A stretch of DNA of 64,000 bases from Alphaproteobacteria bacterium (GCA_041396705.1 JAWKYB010000012.1:1-64000), one strand, 5' to 3'; numbered from the stretch's first letter, positions 14,708-32,925 are shown. Translations and numbers: made by a program. Notes: a model not told the origin generated them from the sequence alone.

Positions 14708-16804
14708 TCAGCCGGAACGCAGCAGCGGAACCGCGGCGTCGCGCTCGAACAGGTACAGCAGCACCCGCAGCGCCTGGCCGCGCGGCGAGGCCAGCTCGGG
14801 ATCGCGTTCCATCGCCAGCCGCGCGTCGTCGCGAGCCACCGGCAGCAGATCGGCGTGCGCCATCAGGTCGGCCACGCGCATCTGCGGCATGCCGGCCTGT
14901 TTCACGCCCAGCAGTTCGCCGCTGCCGCGCAGCCGGAGATCCTCCTCGGCGATGCGGAAGCCGTCGTCGGTCTCGCGCATCATCGCCAGCCGCGCCCGCG
15001 CGGTTTCGCCCAGCGGCGCCTGGTAGAGCAGCAGGCAGGTTCCGGGCCGGTTGCCGCGGCCGACCCGGCCGCGCAACTGGTGCAGCTGCGCCAGCCCGAA
15101 GCGTTCGGCAAGCTCGATCACCATGACGGTGGCGTCCGCCACGTCGACGCCGACCTCGATCACCGTGGTTGCGACCAGCACGTCGAGGGCGTCCGGGTCG
15201 TCGCGCGGCAGTGCCAGGCGCTGCACCGCCCGGTCCTTCTCCGGGCCCGACAGCCGGCCGTGCACAAGGCCGATCCGGTGCCGCAGCACGCGCGCCACCA
15301 TCGCGTGCCGGTCGGCAGCGGCGGTCAGCGGCGACTGCTCCGACTCCTCGACCAGCGGGCACACCCAATAGACCTTGGCGCCCTCGTTCACCGCCCGGTC
15401 GATGCCGGCGACCACCTCGTCGAGCCGGTCCATCGGCACGGCACGGGTGTCGACCGGCGCGCGTCCCGGCGGCTTCTCGTCCAGGATCGACTGGTCCATG
15501 TCGCCGTAGAAGGCCAGCGCCAGCGTGCGCGGGATCGGGGTTGCGGTCATCACCAGTGTGTCGGCGCGCTCGCCCTTGCCGGCCAGCAGCAGCCGCTGGT
15601 GCACGCCGAAGCGGTGCTGCTCGTCGATGATGACCAGGGCAAGGTCGTGGAACGCCACCTCCTCCTGGAACAGCGCATGGGTGCCGATGGCGATGGCGGC
15701 GCGCCCGTCGGCGAGCCGGCCCAGCGCCTCGCGGCGCTCGCGGCTCTTGTCGCGCCCGGTCAGCACCGCCGCGGTCACCCCGCAGGCCGCCGCCAGCGGC
15801 GCGATGGTCTGGAAGTGCTGGCGGGCGAGGATCTCGGTCGGCGCCATCAGCGCGGCCTGGCGCCCCGCCTCTGCCGCATTCAGCATCGCCATCAGCGCGA
15901 CCGCTGTCTTGCCGCTGCCGACGTCGCCCTGCAGCAGCCGCAGCATCCGCTCGTCCGAGGCCATGTCGGCGACGATCTCGCCGATCGCGCGCCGCTGCGC
16001 GCCGGTGAGCGCGTAGGGCAGGGCGGCTGCGGCCTTCGCGCGCAGGCTGCCGTCGCCGGCGGTCGGCCGCCCGCGCTGCGTCCGCTGGCGGGTCCGCACC
16101 ACCATCAGCGCCAGCTGGTTGGCAAGCAGCTCGTCATAGGCCAGCCGCAGCCGCGCCGGCGCGCGCGGATCGATCTCTTGCGGCGAACCCGGCGCGTGCA
16201 CCGCCTCCAGCGCGGCCCGCCAGTCCGGCCAGCGGGTCCGCTGCCGGTGATGCGGCTCCAGCCACTCCGGCAGCGCGGGCGCGACCTTGACCGCCGCCTG
16301 CACCAGCTTGTGCAGGGTCTTCGGCGACAGGCCTTCGGTCATCGGATAGACCGGCTCGACCAGCGCCAGCCGGTCGAGCTCGGCCGGGTCGATGACATGG
16401 TCGGGATGCGCCATCTGCAGCTGGTCGTTGAACGAATCGACCCGGCCGCTGACGATGCGCTCGGCGCCGACCGGCAGCAGGCGCTGCAGGTAGTCGGGCC
16501 GCGCGCGGAAGAAGACCAGCGCGATCTCGCCGCTGTCGTCGCCGCAATAGATCCGATAGGGCTGGCGCGACGTCGCCGGCGGGTGATGCTCCAGCACGCG
16601 CACCTGCAGGGTGACGACCGTGCCGATCCGCGCCAGCGAGACCTGCGGCCGGTCGCGACGGTCGATCACCTGGGTCGGCAGGTGCCACAGCAGGTCGATC
16701 ACGCGTGCGATGCCCAGGCGCTCCAGTTTCGCCGCCACGGCCGGGCCGACGCCGGACAGGCGGTCGATCGGCTTGAACAGGTCGAACAGGATCGGCGGTC
16801 GCAT
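14708..16804 (-). CDS. recG: ATP-dependent DNA helicase RecG
   Basis: 698 residues, close to E. coli RecG (693). It remodels stalled replication forks and branch-migrates Holliday junctions. The N-terminal wedge/OB domain contains LSGVGPAVAAKLERLGI. The helicase core has Walker A GDVGSGKT (about 288-295), DEQH (about 391) and TATPIPRT, plus the C-terminal QLRGRVGRG and the RLRGSGELLG motif of the TRG region. Start MRPPILF at 16804 matches the usual N-terminus. ATG 16825, seven codons upstream, is also possible. It is divergent from sdhE-mfd with a 72-base gap, a common alphaproteobacterial arrangement. Confidence 0.97.
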   Translation of the reverse strand: MRPPILFDLFKPIDRLSGVGPAVAAKLERLGIARVIDLLWHLPTQVIDRRDRPQVSLARIGTVVTLQVRVLEHHPPATSRQPYRIYCGDDSGEIALVFFRARPDYLQRLLPVGAERIVSGRVDSFNDQLQMAHPDHVIDPAELDRLALVEPVYPMTEGLSPKTLHKLVQAAVKVAPALPEWLEPHHRQRTRWPDWRAALEAVHAPGSPQEIDPRAPARLRLAYDELLANQLALMVVRTRQRTQRGRPTAGDGSLRAKAAAALPYALTGAQRRAIGEIVADMASDERMLRLLQGDVGSGKTAVALMAMLNAAEAGRQAALMAPTEILARQHFQTIAPLAAACGVTAAVLTGRDKSRERREALGRLADGRAAIAIGTHALFQEEVAFHDLALVIIDEQHRFGVHQRLLLAGKGERADTLVMTATPIPRTLALAFYGDMDQSILDEKPPGRAPVDTRAVPMDRLDEVVAGIDRAVNEGAKVYWVCPLVEESEQSPLTAAADRHAMVARVLRHRIGLVHGRLSGPEKDRAVQRLALPRDDPDALDVLVATTVIEVGVDVADATVMVIELAERFGLAQLHQLRGRVGRGNRPGTCLLLYQAPLGETARARLAMMRETDDGFRIAEEDLRLRGSGELLGVKQAGMPQMRVADLMAHADLLPVARDDARLAMERDPELASPRGQALRVLLYLFERDAAVPLLRSG

Positions 16805-16876
16805 GGCGGTCCGGTGATGCGGCATTGGCGGGGCGTCCTGCTGGCTATATACCCTGCGGGCCTGAGGAGCACGAAG

Positions 16877-17151
16877 ATGGCGGACGCCGCCGACCTGGAT
16901 ATCCGCCGCAAGCGGCTGATCTATCGCAGCGAGCACACCGGCACGCAGGAGACCGACCTGCTGCTCGGCCAGTTCGCGCGCGCCCATGTGCCGGGTTTCG
17001 ACGCGGTCGAGGTCGCCGAGCTGGAGCGCCTGCTCGACGCCAGCGACCCGGACCTGTGGCTGTGGCTCACCGGCCGGGCCGACCCGCCGCCGGCGCTCGA
17101 CGGCCCGGTGTTGCGTCGCCTGCGCGCCCATCGCTACCGGCCTGCCGACCG

Positions 17152-17155
<4 letters not shown>
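16877..17155 (+). CDS. sdhE: Succinate dehydrogenase assembly factor SdhE (FAD assembly factor)
   Basis: 92 residues. The family signature RRKRLIYRSEHTGTQETDLL (residues 9-28) carries the RS..G..E motif used in covalent flavinylation of SdhA. A helical VAELERLLDASDPDLWLWLTG follows. It acts in the cytoplasm on the flavoprotein subunits of succinate dehydrogenase. The start is taken at ATG 16877 (GAGGAGCACGAAG upstream). The stop overlaps the mfd start as GTGA, so translation is coupled. Confidence 0.93.
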
Positions 17156-20642
<3,487 letters not shown>

Positions 20643-20646
<4 letters not shown>

Positions 20647-21587
20647 GCCGCTGGCTGTGTGGTTTGGCGGCGTTGCCGACGCTGGCGGGCGTCGCGCTGG
20701 CGCAGCAGCCGACATGGTCGCCGGCTGCATTCACCGAGCCGCCGCGGGTCGGCCGCTGCGCCGTGTTCCCGGCCGACAATCCCTGGAACTGGGACATCGC
20801 CGCGGCGCCGGTGGCCCCGGATTCGGCGGCGATCGTCGCGCGGCTGACCGCCGGCGAGGACCGCATGCTGCGCGCCGACTTCGGCGAGGATCCGGACTAT
20901 GGCATCCCCTATGCCGTGGTCGGCGCCGGCCAGCCGCCGGTGCCGGTGCGGTTCACCGACTATGCCGACGAGAGCGACCCCGGCCCCTATCCGATTCCGG
21001 ACGAGGCGGTCGTCGAGGGCGGCAACGACGACCATGTGCTGGTCGTCGACGCCGATGGCTGCCGGCTCTACGAACTCTACCGGGCCGCCCGCACCGGCGC
21101 CGGCTGGTCGGCGGAGTCCGGCGCGGTGTTCGACCTTTCGTCGAACGCGCTGCGTCCGTTGGGCTGGACCTCGGCTGACGCCGCCGGCCTGCCGATCTTC
21201 CCCGGCCTGGTCCGCTACGACGAAGTGGCGTCGGGCACGATAAGGCATGCGTTGCGGGTGACGCTTCCGCAGACCCGGCGCGGGTTCGTCCCGCCGGCCA
21301 CGCATTGGGCCTCGCAGTCCGACGATCCCGACCTGCCGCCGATGGGCCTGCGGCTGCGGCTGCGCGCCGATTTCGACCTCGCCGGCTTCGAAGGCCAGGC
21401 GCGGGTTATCCTGGAGGCGCTGAAGCGTTACGGGCTGATCGTGGCCGACAACGGCACCGGCTGGTTCGTCAGCGGCGCGCCGTCGCCGGGCTGGGTCGAC
21501 GACGATCTGGCGCAGCTTCGCCGGGTGCCCGGGACCGCATTCGAGGTCGTGGTGACGGGCCCGGTCTACGGACCGGGCGATTTCTGA
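20643..21587 (+). CDS. Secreted protein of unknown function, coupled to mfd
   Basis: 314 residues with a signal peptide (RWLCGLAALPTLAGVALAQQ, cleavage after about residue 20). The mature protein begins with CAVFPADNPWNWDIAAAPVA. It contains a GGNDDHVLVVDADGCRLYELY segment, then DLSSNALRPLGWTSADAAGLP, RYDEVASGTIRHALRVT and PPATHWASQSDDPDLPPMG. I have seen this general organisation in secreted bacterial proteins annotated as hypothetical, but I know no function. The repeated Asp-rich motifs and Trp/His could suggest metal or carbohydrate binding. The ATG overlaps the mfd stop (ATGA), an odd partnership for an exported protein. Confidence 0.75.
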
Positions 21588-21611
21588 GCCGGGCTTGGCG
21601 CCACGCCGGCG

Positions 21612-22280
21612 CTATGCGACCGCCTGGTCCCGCATCGCCAGGGCGTGGTCCAGCGCCGCGGCCAGCGTTTCCGGCGGTTGCGCGCCGGACACGGCGAATG
21701 CCCGGTCGACGATGAAGCACGGCACGCCGTGGATGCCGGACTGGCGGGCGATCTCGTCCTCGGCCAGCACGTCGGCCTCGGCGGCGTCCGAGCCGCGCAG
21801 CTTTTCGATTGCCACCTCGGACAGGCCGGCGGTCTGCGCCAGCGCCGCCAGCTGGTCGAGCGATCCGATGTCGCGGCCTGCCCGGAAGTAGCCGTCGAAC
21901 AGCGCCTCGACCACCGCGTCCTGACGGTCTTCCTCGGCGGCGAGGGCGATCAGGCGGTGGGCCGCCACGGTATTCGGCGTCCGCGCGATGCGGTCGAAGG
22001 CGAAATCGATACCGGCACGCTGGCCGGCCGCGGTGACCCGCTCATAGATGCCGCCGCCGTCGCTGCGCCCGAACTTCGCCTCCAGATAGGCGCGACGCTC
22101 CATGCCGTCGCGCGGCATGTCGGGGTTGAGCTGGAAGGCGCGCCAATGCACGTCGACCGCGATGTCCGGTCGGCTGGCCAGGGCGGCTTCCAGGTTGCGC
22201 TTGCCGATGAAGCACCAGGGGCAGATCACGTCGGAAACCACGTCGACGCGGACGCGCCGCGCCGCCTTGTCGCCTGTCAT
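21612..22280 (-). CDS. DsbA-family oxidoreductase, FrnE-like
   Basis: 222 residues with a thioredoxin-fold CxxC active site, DVICPWCFIGKRNLE (Cys20 and Cys23), and the FrnE/2-hydroxychromene-2-carboxylate isomerase layout with a helical insertion. PNTVAAHRLI and GVPCFIVDRAFAVSGAQPPE (the cis-Pro region) are typical. There is no signal peptide, so it is cytoplasmic. It is probably a thiol-disulfide oxidoreductase or glutathione-dependent enzyme. The ATG has GGAGG at the right distance. It converges with the mfd operon and diverges from mmsA. Confidence 0.9.
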   Translation of the reverse strand: MTGDKAARRVRVDVVSDVICPWCFIGKRNLEAALASRPDIAVDVHWRAFQLNPDMPRDGMERRAYLEAKFGRSDGGGIYERVTAAGQRAGIDFAFDRIARTPNTVAAHRLIALAAEEDRQDAVVEALFDGYFRAGRDIGSLDQLAALAQTAGLSEVAIEKLRGSDAAEADVLAEDEIARQSGIHGVPCFIVDRAFAVSGAQPPETLAAALDHALAMRDQAVA

Positions 22281-22321
22281 CGCCGGCCTCCGTCATTTCG
22301 CCGCTGTTCCGCCAGGGTGAA

Positions 22322-22350
22322 TTGCGGCGTTCACCCCTAGACACTATAAC
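22322..22350 (+). promoter_or_regulatory. Promoter candidate for mmsA
   Basis: The -35-like TTGCGG (22322-22327) and -10 TATAAC (22345-22350, 5 of 6 to consensus) are separated by 17 bases. Transcription would start about 55 bases before the mmsA ATG. The -35 is weak (3 of 6). Confidence 0.4.
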
Positions 22351-22412
22351 CCGCAACCGGACAGTCAACGAACCCGGCGCCGGCTGGGACACCATCCCGG
22401 GGGAGGAAAGCC

Positions 22413-23909
<1,497 letters not shown>

Positions 23910-23914
23910 CGCCC

Positions 23915-24976
23915 GTGCGCCGGGTCCCGCTGCCCACGTTGTCCGCGCTGTACGTCGCCGGCGCCGCATCCGCGGCCTCGGCGCAGCAGCCGGATTTCGC
24001 CTTCTCGGTCGACCCCTGGGCCGGATCGGCATTCTATGCGGCGGAATCGCAAAGCTTCAGCCACTGCATGATGGCCGCCCAGTTCGACCGCCAGATGTCG
24101 CTGGTGGTGGCGCTGGACGGGGGCGGCGGGGTTTCGCTCGGCGTGCGCAACCCCCGCTGGGCGCTGTCGCTGGCCGAGCAGCAGCCGATGGGCTTCCGGC
24201 TCGGCGGTAACAGCAGCTACGACGAGACCGCGACCGCGGTCGATTCCACCCTGCTGCTGGTGCGCTTCGCCGACGGCGACGCCATCCTCGCCGAACTGGC
24301 GCAGGCGCCGGCGATCTCGGTGACCCAGGGCAGCCAGAATTTTCAGTTCGTCATCGTCAACGGGCCGGCAGCCATCGCCGCGCTGAAAGACTGCACGGTG
24401 GCGGCGCGCATCGGCGTGTCTGTCGAGCCGGTCGCAGTGGCGGACGAGGAGCCGGCGGCCGGCGCCATCGCGGATCCCGACGCCGACCCGCGCGACCGCA
24501 CCATCCTGGTCGACCCGATCACGCTCGACCAGACGGTCGCGCGCAGCTTCCTCGGCGCGGCCGGCCTCGACGATTTCGCCCTGCTGACGCCGGAGGAGCT
24601 GGACGACTTCCTGGGCGACGCCCGCGCCGCCTGGACCGACGGTGCCGTCTACGGCGCGCTTTACACCATCGCCCCGCGCGAGCGGCGCCTCGACCGCGCG
24701 ATCGAGCGTATCCTCGCCGTGTTCACCGAAGGGTGCGGCGGCGAATACACCACCAGCCCGCTGGTCGAGCCGGGGGCGGGCGACGACATCCAGCGCCGCG
24801 CGGCATCGTGCGACGAGGACCAGCTCGGCATGCTGTTCCGGGTCTCGGCGCTGAACGGCGAATCGGGCACACTGGTCATTATCCACGCCGCGCTGCGCGA
24901 GGAGGCGGCCGAACTGGCCGACGTCGACGACCGCCTGATCGCGGCGATCCGGCGGGGCCAGATCGCGGTGCAATAG
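23915..24976 (+). CDS. Secreted protein of unknown function downstream of mmsA
   Basis: 353 residues from a GTG start. The signal peptide LYVAGAASAASAQQ ends at about residue 24. The N-terminal 140 residues have DFAFSVDPWAGSAFY, then FSHCMMAAQFDRQMSLVVALD and CTVAARIG, and look like a beta-rich domain with paired cysteines found in periplasmic proteins of this class. A linker rich in Glu, Ala and Pro follows, then a mixed C-terminal domain (about 165-353) with EGCGGEY and ASCDEDQLGMLF, again a likely disulfide. Function is unknown. It is 5 bases behind mmsA and probably co-transcribed, though the two share no obvious pathway. Confidence 0.7.
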   Translation: MRRVPLPTLSALYVAGAASAASAQQPDFAFSVDPWAGSAFYAAESQSFSHCMMAAQFDRQMSLVVALDGGGGVSLGVRNPRWALSLAEQQPMGFRLGGNSSYDETATAVDSTLLLVRFADGDAILAELAQAPAISVTQGSQNFQFVIVNGPAAIAALKDCTVAARIGVSVEPVAVADEEPAAGAIADPDADPRDRTILVDPITLDQTVARSFLGAAGLDDFALLTPEELDDFLGDARAAWTDGAVYGALYTIAPRERRLDRAIERILAVFTEGCGGEYTTSPLVEPGAGDDIQRRAASCDEDQLGMLFRVSALNGESGTLVIIHAALREEAAELADVDDRLIAAIRRGQIAVQ

Positions 24977-25005
24977 CGCGGCGCGCGGCGGGTCGGGCGG
25001 CAGCC

Positions 25006-26466
25006 ATGGCCGACGAACTGCTCAGCATCGGCGAGATGTATGCCGCCGACGCCGCGGCGATCGCAGGCGGCATCGACGGCATCGCGCTGATGGAGAATGC
25101 CGGCCGCGCGGTCGCCGATGCGATCTGCTTGCGCTGGGGAGCCCGCCGCACAGGATGACGGTGCGGCCCGGGCAACAACGGCGGCGACGGCTTCGTCGTC
25201 GCCCGGCTTCTGCGGCGGCGGGGCTGGCCGGTCACGCTTTGCCTGCTCGGCGCGCGCGATGCGCTGAAGGGCGACGCGGCGCATCATGCGGCGCTGTGGG
25301 ACGGGCCGGTCGAGCCGCTGCGGGCCAACAGCGCGGCGGCGGCGGAGCTGGTGGTCGACGCGGTGTTCGGCGCCGGGCTGAAGGGGGCCGTGACCGGCGT
25401 GGTGCGCGAGGCGCTGGAAGGCGTGCCGCGCGACGCCGCCACGGTCGCCGTGGACGTGCCGTCGGGGATCAGCGGCGACAGCGGCTGGGTGCTCGGCTAC
25501 GCCCGCGCGGCCGACCTGACGGTGACCTTCTTCCGGCCCAAGCCGGGACACCTGCTGATGCCGGGCAGGGCGTTCGCGGGCGAACTGGTGGTCGCCGAGA
25601 TCGGCATCCCTGCCGCGGTCCTGCATGGGGTCGGACCGCGGACCTGGCGCAACGGCGGCTGGCTGTGGGGGCGCCACCGGCCCGCCCTGCGCGCCGACGG
25701 GCACAAGTTCGACCGCGGACAGGTCGGGGTGGTCGGCGGGACCGAAATGACCGGCGCCGCCCGGCTGGCCGGCCGTGCCGCGCTGCACGCCGGCGCCGGC
25801 CTGGTCACGGTGCTCAGCCCGCCGGAGCGGGCCGCCACCTATCGTAACGACCTGGCCGGCCTGATCGTGCGCGAGGCCGCGGGCCCGGAGGCGATCGCCG
25901 CCTGGTTCGACGAGCCGCGCCGCAAGACCGCGGTGGTCGGGCCCGGTCTCGGCCGCGACGCGGCCGCGCGCGCGACGGTTTCCGCCGTGCTCGCCGCCGG
26001 CTGCGCGACCGTGGTCGACGCCGACGGCCTGTCGTGTTTCGCCGGCGCCGCGCCGGCGTTCGCCGGCCTGGTGCGGGCGGATTGCGTCGTCACCCCGCAC
26101 GAGGGCGAATATGCCCGACTGTTCGGCGACCGGCCGGGCGCCGGCAAGCTGGACCGTGCGCGCGAGGCGGCGGCGTTCCTGGGCGCGGTCGTGGTCCTCA
26201 AGGGCCCGGACACCGTAATTGCAGCGCCGGACGGTCGCGCGGCGATCAACGCCGACGCGCCGGCGGCGCTGGCCGTGGCCGGTAGCGGCGACGTGCTGAG
26301 CGGCATCGTCGGCGCGGCCATGGCCACGGGCCTGCCGGCGTTCGAGGCCGCGGCGCTGGCCGTCTCGTGCCATTCTCGCGCCGGACACGCCATGACGCGC
26401 AGCAGCGCCGATGCGCTGGCGGACGCGGTCGCGCCGCTGTGGGAGATGCCGCGCGGCGCCGGTTGA
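25006..26466 (+). pseudogene. nnr: NAD(P)H-hydrate repair enzyme Nnr, interrupted by an in-frame TGA
   Basis: Nnr repairs hydrated NAD(P)H: an N-terminal epimerase and a C-terminal ADP-dependent dehydratase. The N-terminus (ATG 25006, LLSIGEMYAADAAAI, LMENAGRAVADAI) and the nucleotide-binding loop CGPGNNGGDGFVVARL are intact and in the same frame, but TGA at 25156-25158 separates them. The dehydratase half is complete: VVGPGLGRD, DADGLSCF, TPHEGEYARLFG, LKGPDTVI and AGSGDVLSGI. Shifting one frame over about 25140-25165 reads PHRMTV, a natural beta strand before CGPG, so two small compensating deletions are possible. It could be a real lesion, with the dehydratase translated from GTG 25351, or a sequence error. 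No other copy is in view. Confidence 0.8.
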
Positions 26467-26489
26467 TACATGCCGTCACCCGGGCTCGC

Positions 26490-26517
26490 TTGACCCCGCT
26501 CGACCTGTTCCTATAGG
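26490..26517 (+). promoter_or_regulatory. Promoter candidate for tRNA-Leu
   Basis: TTGACC (26490-26495, 5 of 6) and TATAGG (26512-26517, 4 of 6) are 16 bases apart. They end 65 bases before the mature tRNA start, leaving room for a 5' leader. Confidence 0.5.
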
Positions 26518-26581
26518 AAGACCGGCGGCTCGCGGCCGAATTCTCCTCGGCCGCGCGCCGACGCCAATTGCCGCGGAATGC

Positions 26582-26666
<85 letters not shown>

Positions 26667-26741
26667 GCCGAAGCGACCCGATATCGAACGCCAGACCCGA
26701 TCGCGAACAGCATCGGCCGACGCCGAGAAGGACAAAAGACA

Positions 26742-28175
26742 ATGCAGGTTACGGAGACCGTCAACGAGGGGCTCAAGCGCGAGTTCAAGATCGTCCTGAC
26801 GGCCGGGGAGGTCGGCCAGCGCATCGAGACGCGGCTGAACGAGCTGTCGCAGACCGCGCAATTGCCCGGCTTCCGCCGCGGCAAGGTGCCGACGGCGCTG
26901 CTGCGCAAGCGTTTCGGCCAGTCGCTGTTCGCCGAGGAGGTGCAGAACGCGGTGCGCGACAGCGTGCGCGACACCATCGAGGAGCACAAGCTGCGCCCCG
27001 CGCTGGAACCGAAGATCGACGTCCAGAAGCTGGAGCCGGAGCAGGACGTCGAGTTCACCATCGCGCTTGAGAATCTGCCCGAGATCGATGCGCCGAAGCT
27101 CGACGACCTCAAGCTCGAGCGGCTGACCGCCGAGGTCAGCGACGGCGCGGTCGACGAGGCGCTGGGCCGCATCGCCCAGCAGCAGCGACGCACCGAGCCG
27201 GTGAGCGAGGACCGGCCGTCGGCCGAGGGCGACGTGCTGGTCATCAACTACAGCGGCTCGATCGACGGCGTCGCATTCGCTGGCGGCACCGCGGAAAATG
27301 TCAGTGTGCAGCTCGGCTCCAGCGGCCTGCTGCCGGAGTTCGACCAGAACCTGATCGGCCTGAAGGCCGGCACCCAGACCACCTTCGACGTGGCCTTCCC
27401 GGCCGACTATCCGTCGCCGGAGGTGGCCGGCAAGACGGCGCAGTTCGACGTCACCATCAACGAGCTGCGCGCCCGGGTCGACGTGCCGATCGACGAGGAT
27501 TTCGCCAAGTCGCTGGGCGCGGAAAGCCTGGAGGCGCTGCGCACCACCATCCGCGACCAGCTGACCCGCGAATACCGCACCATGGGCCGCAGCAAGATGA
27601 AGCGCGACCTGCTTGACATCCTGGCCGAGCGCCACAGCTTCGACGTGCCGCCGACGATGGTGGACATGGAGTTCGGTCAGATCTGGCAGCAGGTCGAGCA
27701 GGCGCGGGAGCGCGGCGAGGTTGACGACGAGGACAAGGACAAGTCCGAGGACCAGCTGCGCGACGAGTACCGCGCCATCGCCGAGCGGCGCGTGCGGCTG
27801 GGTCTGCTGCTGTCCGACATCGGCACCAAGAACCAGATCACGGTCAGCGACGAGGAGCTGATGCGCGCCGTGGTCGCCGAGGCGCGGCGCTATCCGGGCC
27901 AGGAGCAGAAGGTGTTCGAGTTCTACCAGAAGCAGCCCCAGGCCCAGCAGGCCCTGCGCGGCCCGATCTTCGAGGACAAGGTGGTGGATTATCTGATCGA
28001 CCGCGCCCAGGTCAGCGAGAAGACGGTCAGCTTCGACGAGCTCGCCGCCGCGGCGATCAGCCTGCCGGGGGCGATGGACGAGGCCGCCAACGTGCACGCC
28101 CATGACCACGATCATGACCACGATCATGATCATGACCATGATCACGATCACGATCACGGGCATCACCACGGGTGA
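26742..28175 (+). CDS. tig: Trigger factor (ribosome-associated chaperone and prolyl isomerase)
   Basis: 477 residues. Trigger factor meets nascent chains at the ribosome exit tunnel. The ribosome-docking signature GFRRGKVP (about 44-51) is present. The PPIase domain (about 155-245) has GDVLVINYSGSIDG and LIGLKAGTQTTFDVAFP. The helical chaperone arms fill the rest. The last 26 residues are an uninterrupted His/Asp run ending in GHHHG, well beyond the usual trigger-factor end. It looks metal-binding. AGAAGGA precedes the ATG. It heads the conserved tig-clpP-clpX-lon block. Confidence 0.96.
   Translation: MQVTETVNEGLKREFKIVLTAGEVGQRIETRLNELSQTAQLPGFRRGKVPTALLRKRFGQSLFAEEVQNAVRDSVRDTIEEHKLRPALEPKIDVQKLEPEQDVEFTIALENLPEIDAPKLDDLKLERLTAEVSDGAVDEALGRIAQQQRRTEPVSEDRPSAEGDVLVINYSGSIDGVAFAGGTAENVSVQLGSSGLLPEFDQNLIGLKAGTQTTFDVAFPADYPSPEVAGKTAQFDVTINELRARVDVPIDEDFAKSLGAESLEALRTTIRDQLTREYRTMGRSKMKRDLLDILAERHSFDVPPTMVDMEFGQIWQQVEQARERGEVDDEDKDKSEDQLRDEYRAIAERRVRLGLLLSDIGTKNQITVSDEELMRAVVAEARRYPGQEQKVFEFYQKQPQAQQALRGPIFEDKVVDYLIDRAQVSEKTVSFDELAAAAISLPGAMDEAANVHAHDHDHDHDHDHDHDHDHDHGHHHG
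28100..28165 (+). repeat. CAY-GAY codon repeat encoding the His/Asp tail of trigger factor
   Basis: About eleven alternating His and Asp codons using both CAT/CAC and GAT/GAC, so the protein repeat is kept while the DNA repeat is imperfect. Such a tract can change length by slippage. Confidence 0.75.
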
Positions 28176-28244
28176 GGGGCTTTTTCATTTACGGTTCCGC
28201 GCTAGGCTGAAGCGCATTCCCGAGTCGTTTTGAAAGGCAAGGCC

Positions 28245-28895
28245 GTGTTCGACCCACGCGAGATGTACATGAATACCCTGGTGCCGATGGTGGTCGAGCA
28301 GACCAGCCGCGGCGAGCGGGCCTTCGACATCTATTCGCGGCTGCTGAAGGAACGGATCATCTTCATCACCGACGGCATCAACGACACGGTCGCCAGCCTG
28401 GTCTGCGCCCAGCTGCTGTTCCTTGAGGCGGAGAATCCGAACAAGGACATCGCCATGTACATCAATTCGCCGGGCGGCATCGTCACGTCCGGCATGGCGA
28501 TCTACGACACCATGCAGTACATCCGGCCCGAGGTGTCGACGGTCTGCATGGGCCAGGCGGCGTCGATGGGCTCGCTGCTGCTGGCGTCGGGTGCAGCCGG
28601 CAAGCGCTTCGCCCTGCCCAATGCGCGGGTGATGGTGCACCAGCCGTCGGGCGGCTATCAGGGCCAGGCCACGGATATCGAGATCCATGCCAAGGAAATC
28701 CTGGCAACGCGCGAGCGCCTGAACCAGATCTATGTCAAGCACACCGGCCAGACGTTGAAGAAGATCGAGGACGCGATGGAACGCGACAAGTTCTATACGC
28801 CCGAGGAGGCGGTCGCGTTCGGCCTGATCGACGAGGTGGTGGCGCAGCGGCAGGTGCCGGAGGGCAAGGGCGCGGAAGGCGCGTCCAAGGCGTGA
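28245..28895 (+). CDS. clpP: ATP-dependent Clp protease proteolytic subunit
   Basis: 216 residues from GTG 28245, which has AAAGG about 8 bases upstream and matches the usual N-terminus before MYMNTLVPMVVEQTSRGERA. A TTG five codons earlier is also in frame. ClpP forms the 14-subunit serine protease chamber fed by ClpX or ClpA. The catalytic triad is Ser107 (GQAASMGS), His132 (MVHQP) and Asp181 (ERDKFYTPEEA). It is cytoplasmic. clpX follows after 180 bases. Confidence 0.97.
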   Translation: MFDPREMYMNTLVPMVVEQTSRGERAFDIYSRLLKERIIFITDGINDTVASLVCAQLLFLEAENPNKDIAMYINSPGGIVTSGMAIYDTMQYIRPEVSTVCMGQAASMGSLLLASGAAGKRFALPNARVMVHQPSGGYQGQATDIEIHAKEILATRERLNQIYVKHTGQTLKKIEDAMERDKFYTPEEAVAFGLIDEVVAQRQVPEGKGAEGASKA

Positions 28896-29075
28896 CCGGG
28901 GCGATTAACCCCATCTTGATGCCAAAGTGCTACGGTTGAGCTACGACCGGGTTGCGCTGTACGGTGCTTTGCCGCAGGTTGCAATGTTGCATGGTCCGGT
29001 GCGCTGCGCCGAAGCTGCATCGGGACCACCGGCCGGGGCGACGACCCGGAGGATGGTGGCGGAACTGGAGCGGAT

Positions 29076-30338
<1,263 letters not shown>

Positions 30339-30353
30339 CGCCTTCGCCTGCCG

Positions 30354-30382
30354 CGGCCCGGGGTTGATCCCTCCCCGGGCCG
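30354..30382 (+). terminator. Hairpin after clpX
   Basis: A perfect 10-bp stem (30354-30363 with 30373-30382) with a 9-base loop lies 16 bases after the clpX stop and before lon. There is no T-run, so it may be a terminator or attenuator between clpX and lon. Confidence 0.5.
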
Positions 30383-30513
30383 GCACCATGTTTGCAGGGC
30401 TCGGGCCTCAGGGCCCGGCGTGTCGCGCCGAACTGGTGCGAGGGCCGGCCACGGCCCAATCCGGCGCCTGCGCCCGACGGGGGCTCCCGCACGGGCGCGC
30501 AGATCGAGGAATC

Positions 30514-32925
<2,412 letters not shown>

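Noticed and set aside
25156..25158. TGA in nnr as a selenocysteine codon
   Set aside because: Nnr has no catalytic Cys or Sec at this point, no SECIS-like hairpin is evident right after it, and flanking residues do not match the family, which points to indels instead.
28100..28165. Tandem repeat considered as a CRISPR or satellite
   Set aside because: The unit is a 6-base codon pair inside tig, in frame to the stop, with no spacers.
28896..29075. Heat-shock promoter before clpX
   Set aside because: CTTGATG and nearby bases were examined, but no CCCCAT-like -10 lies at the right spacing, so I do not claim one.
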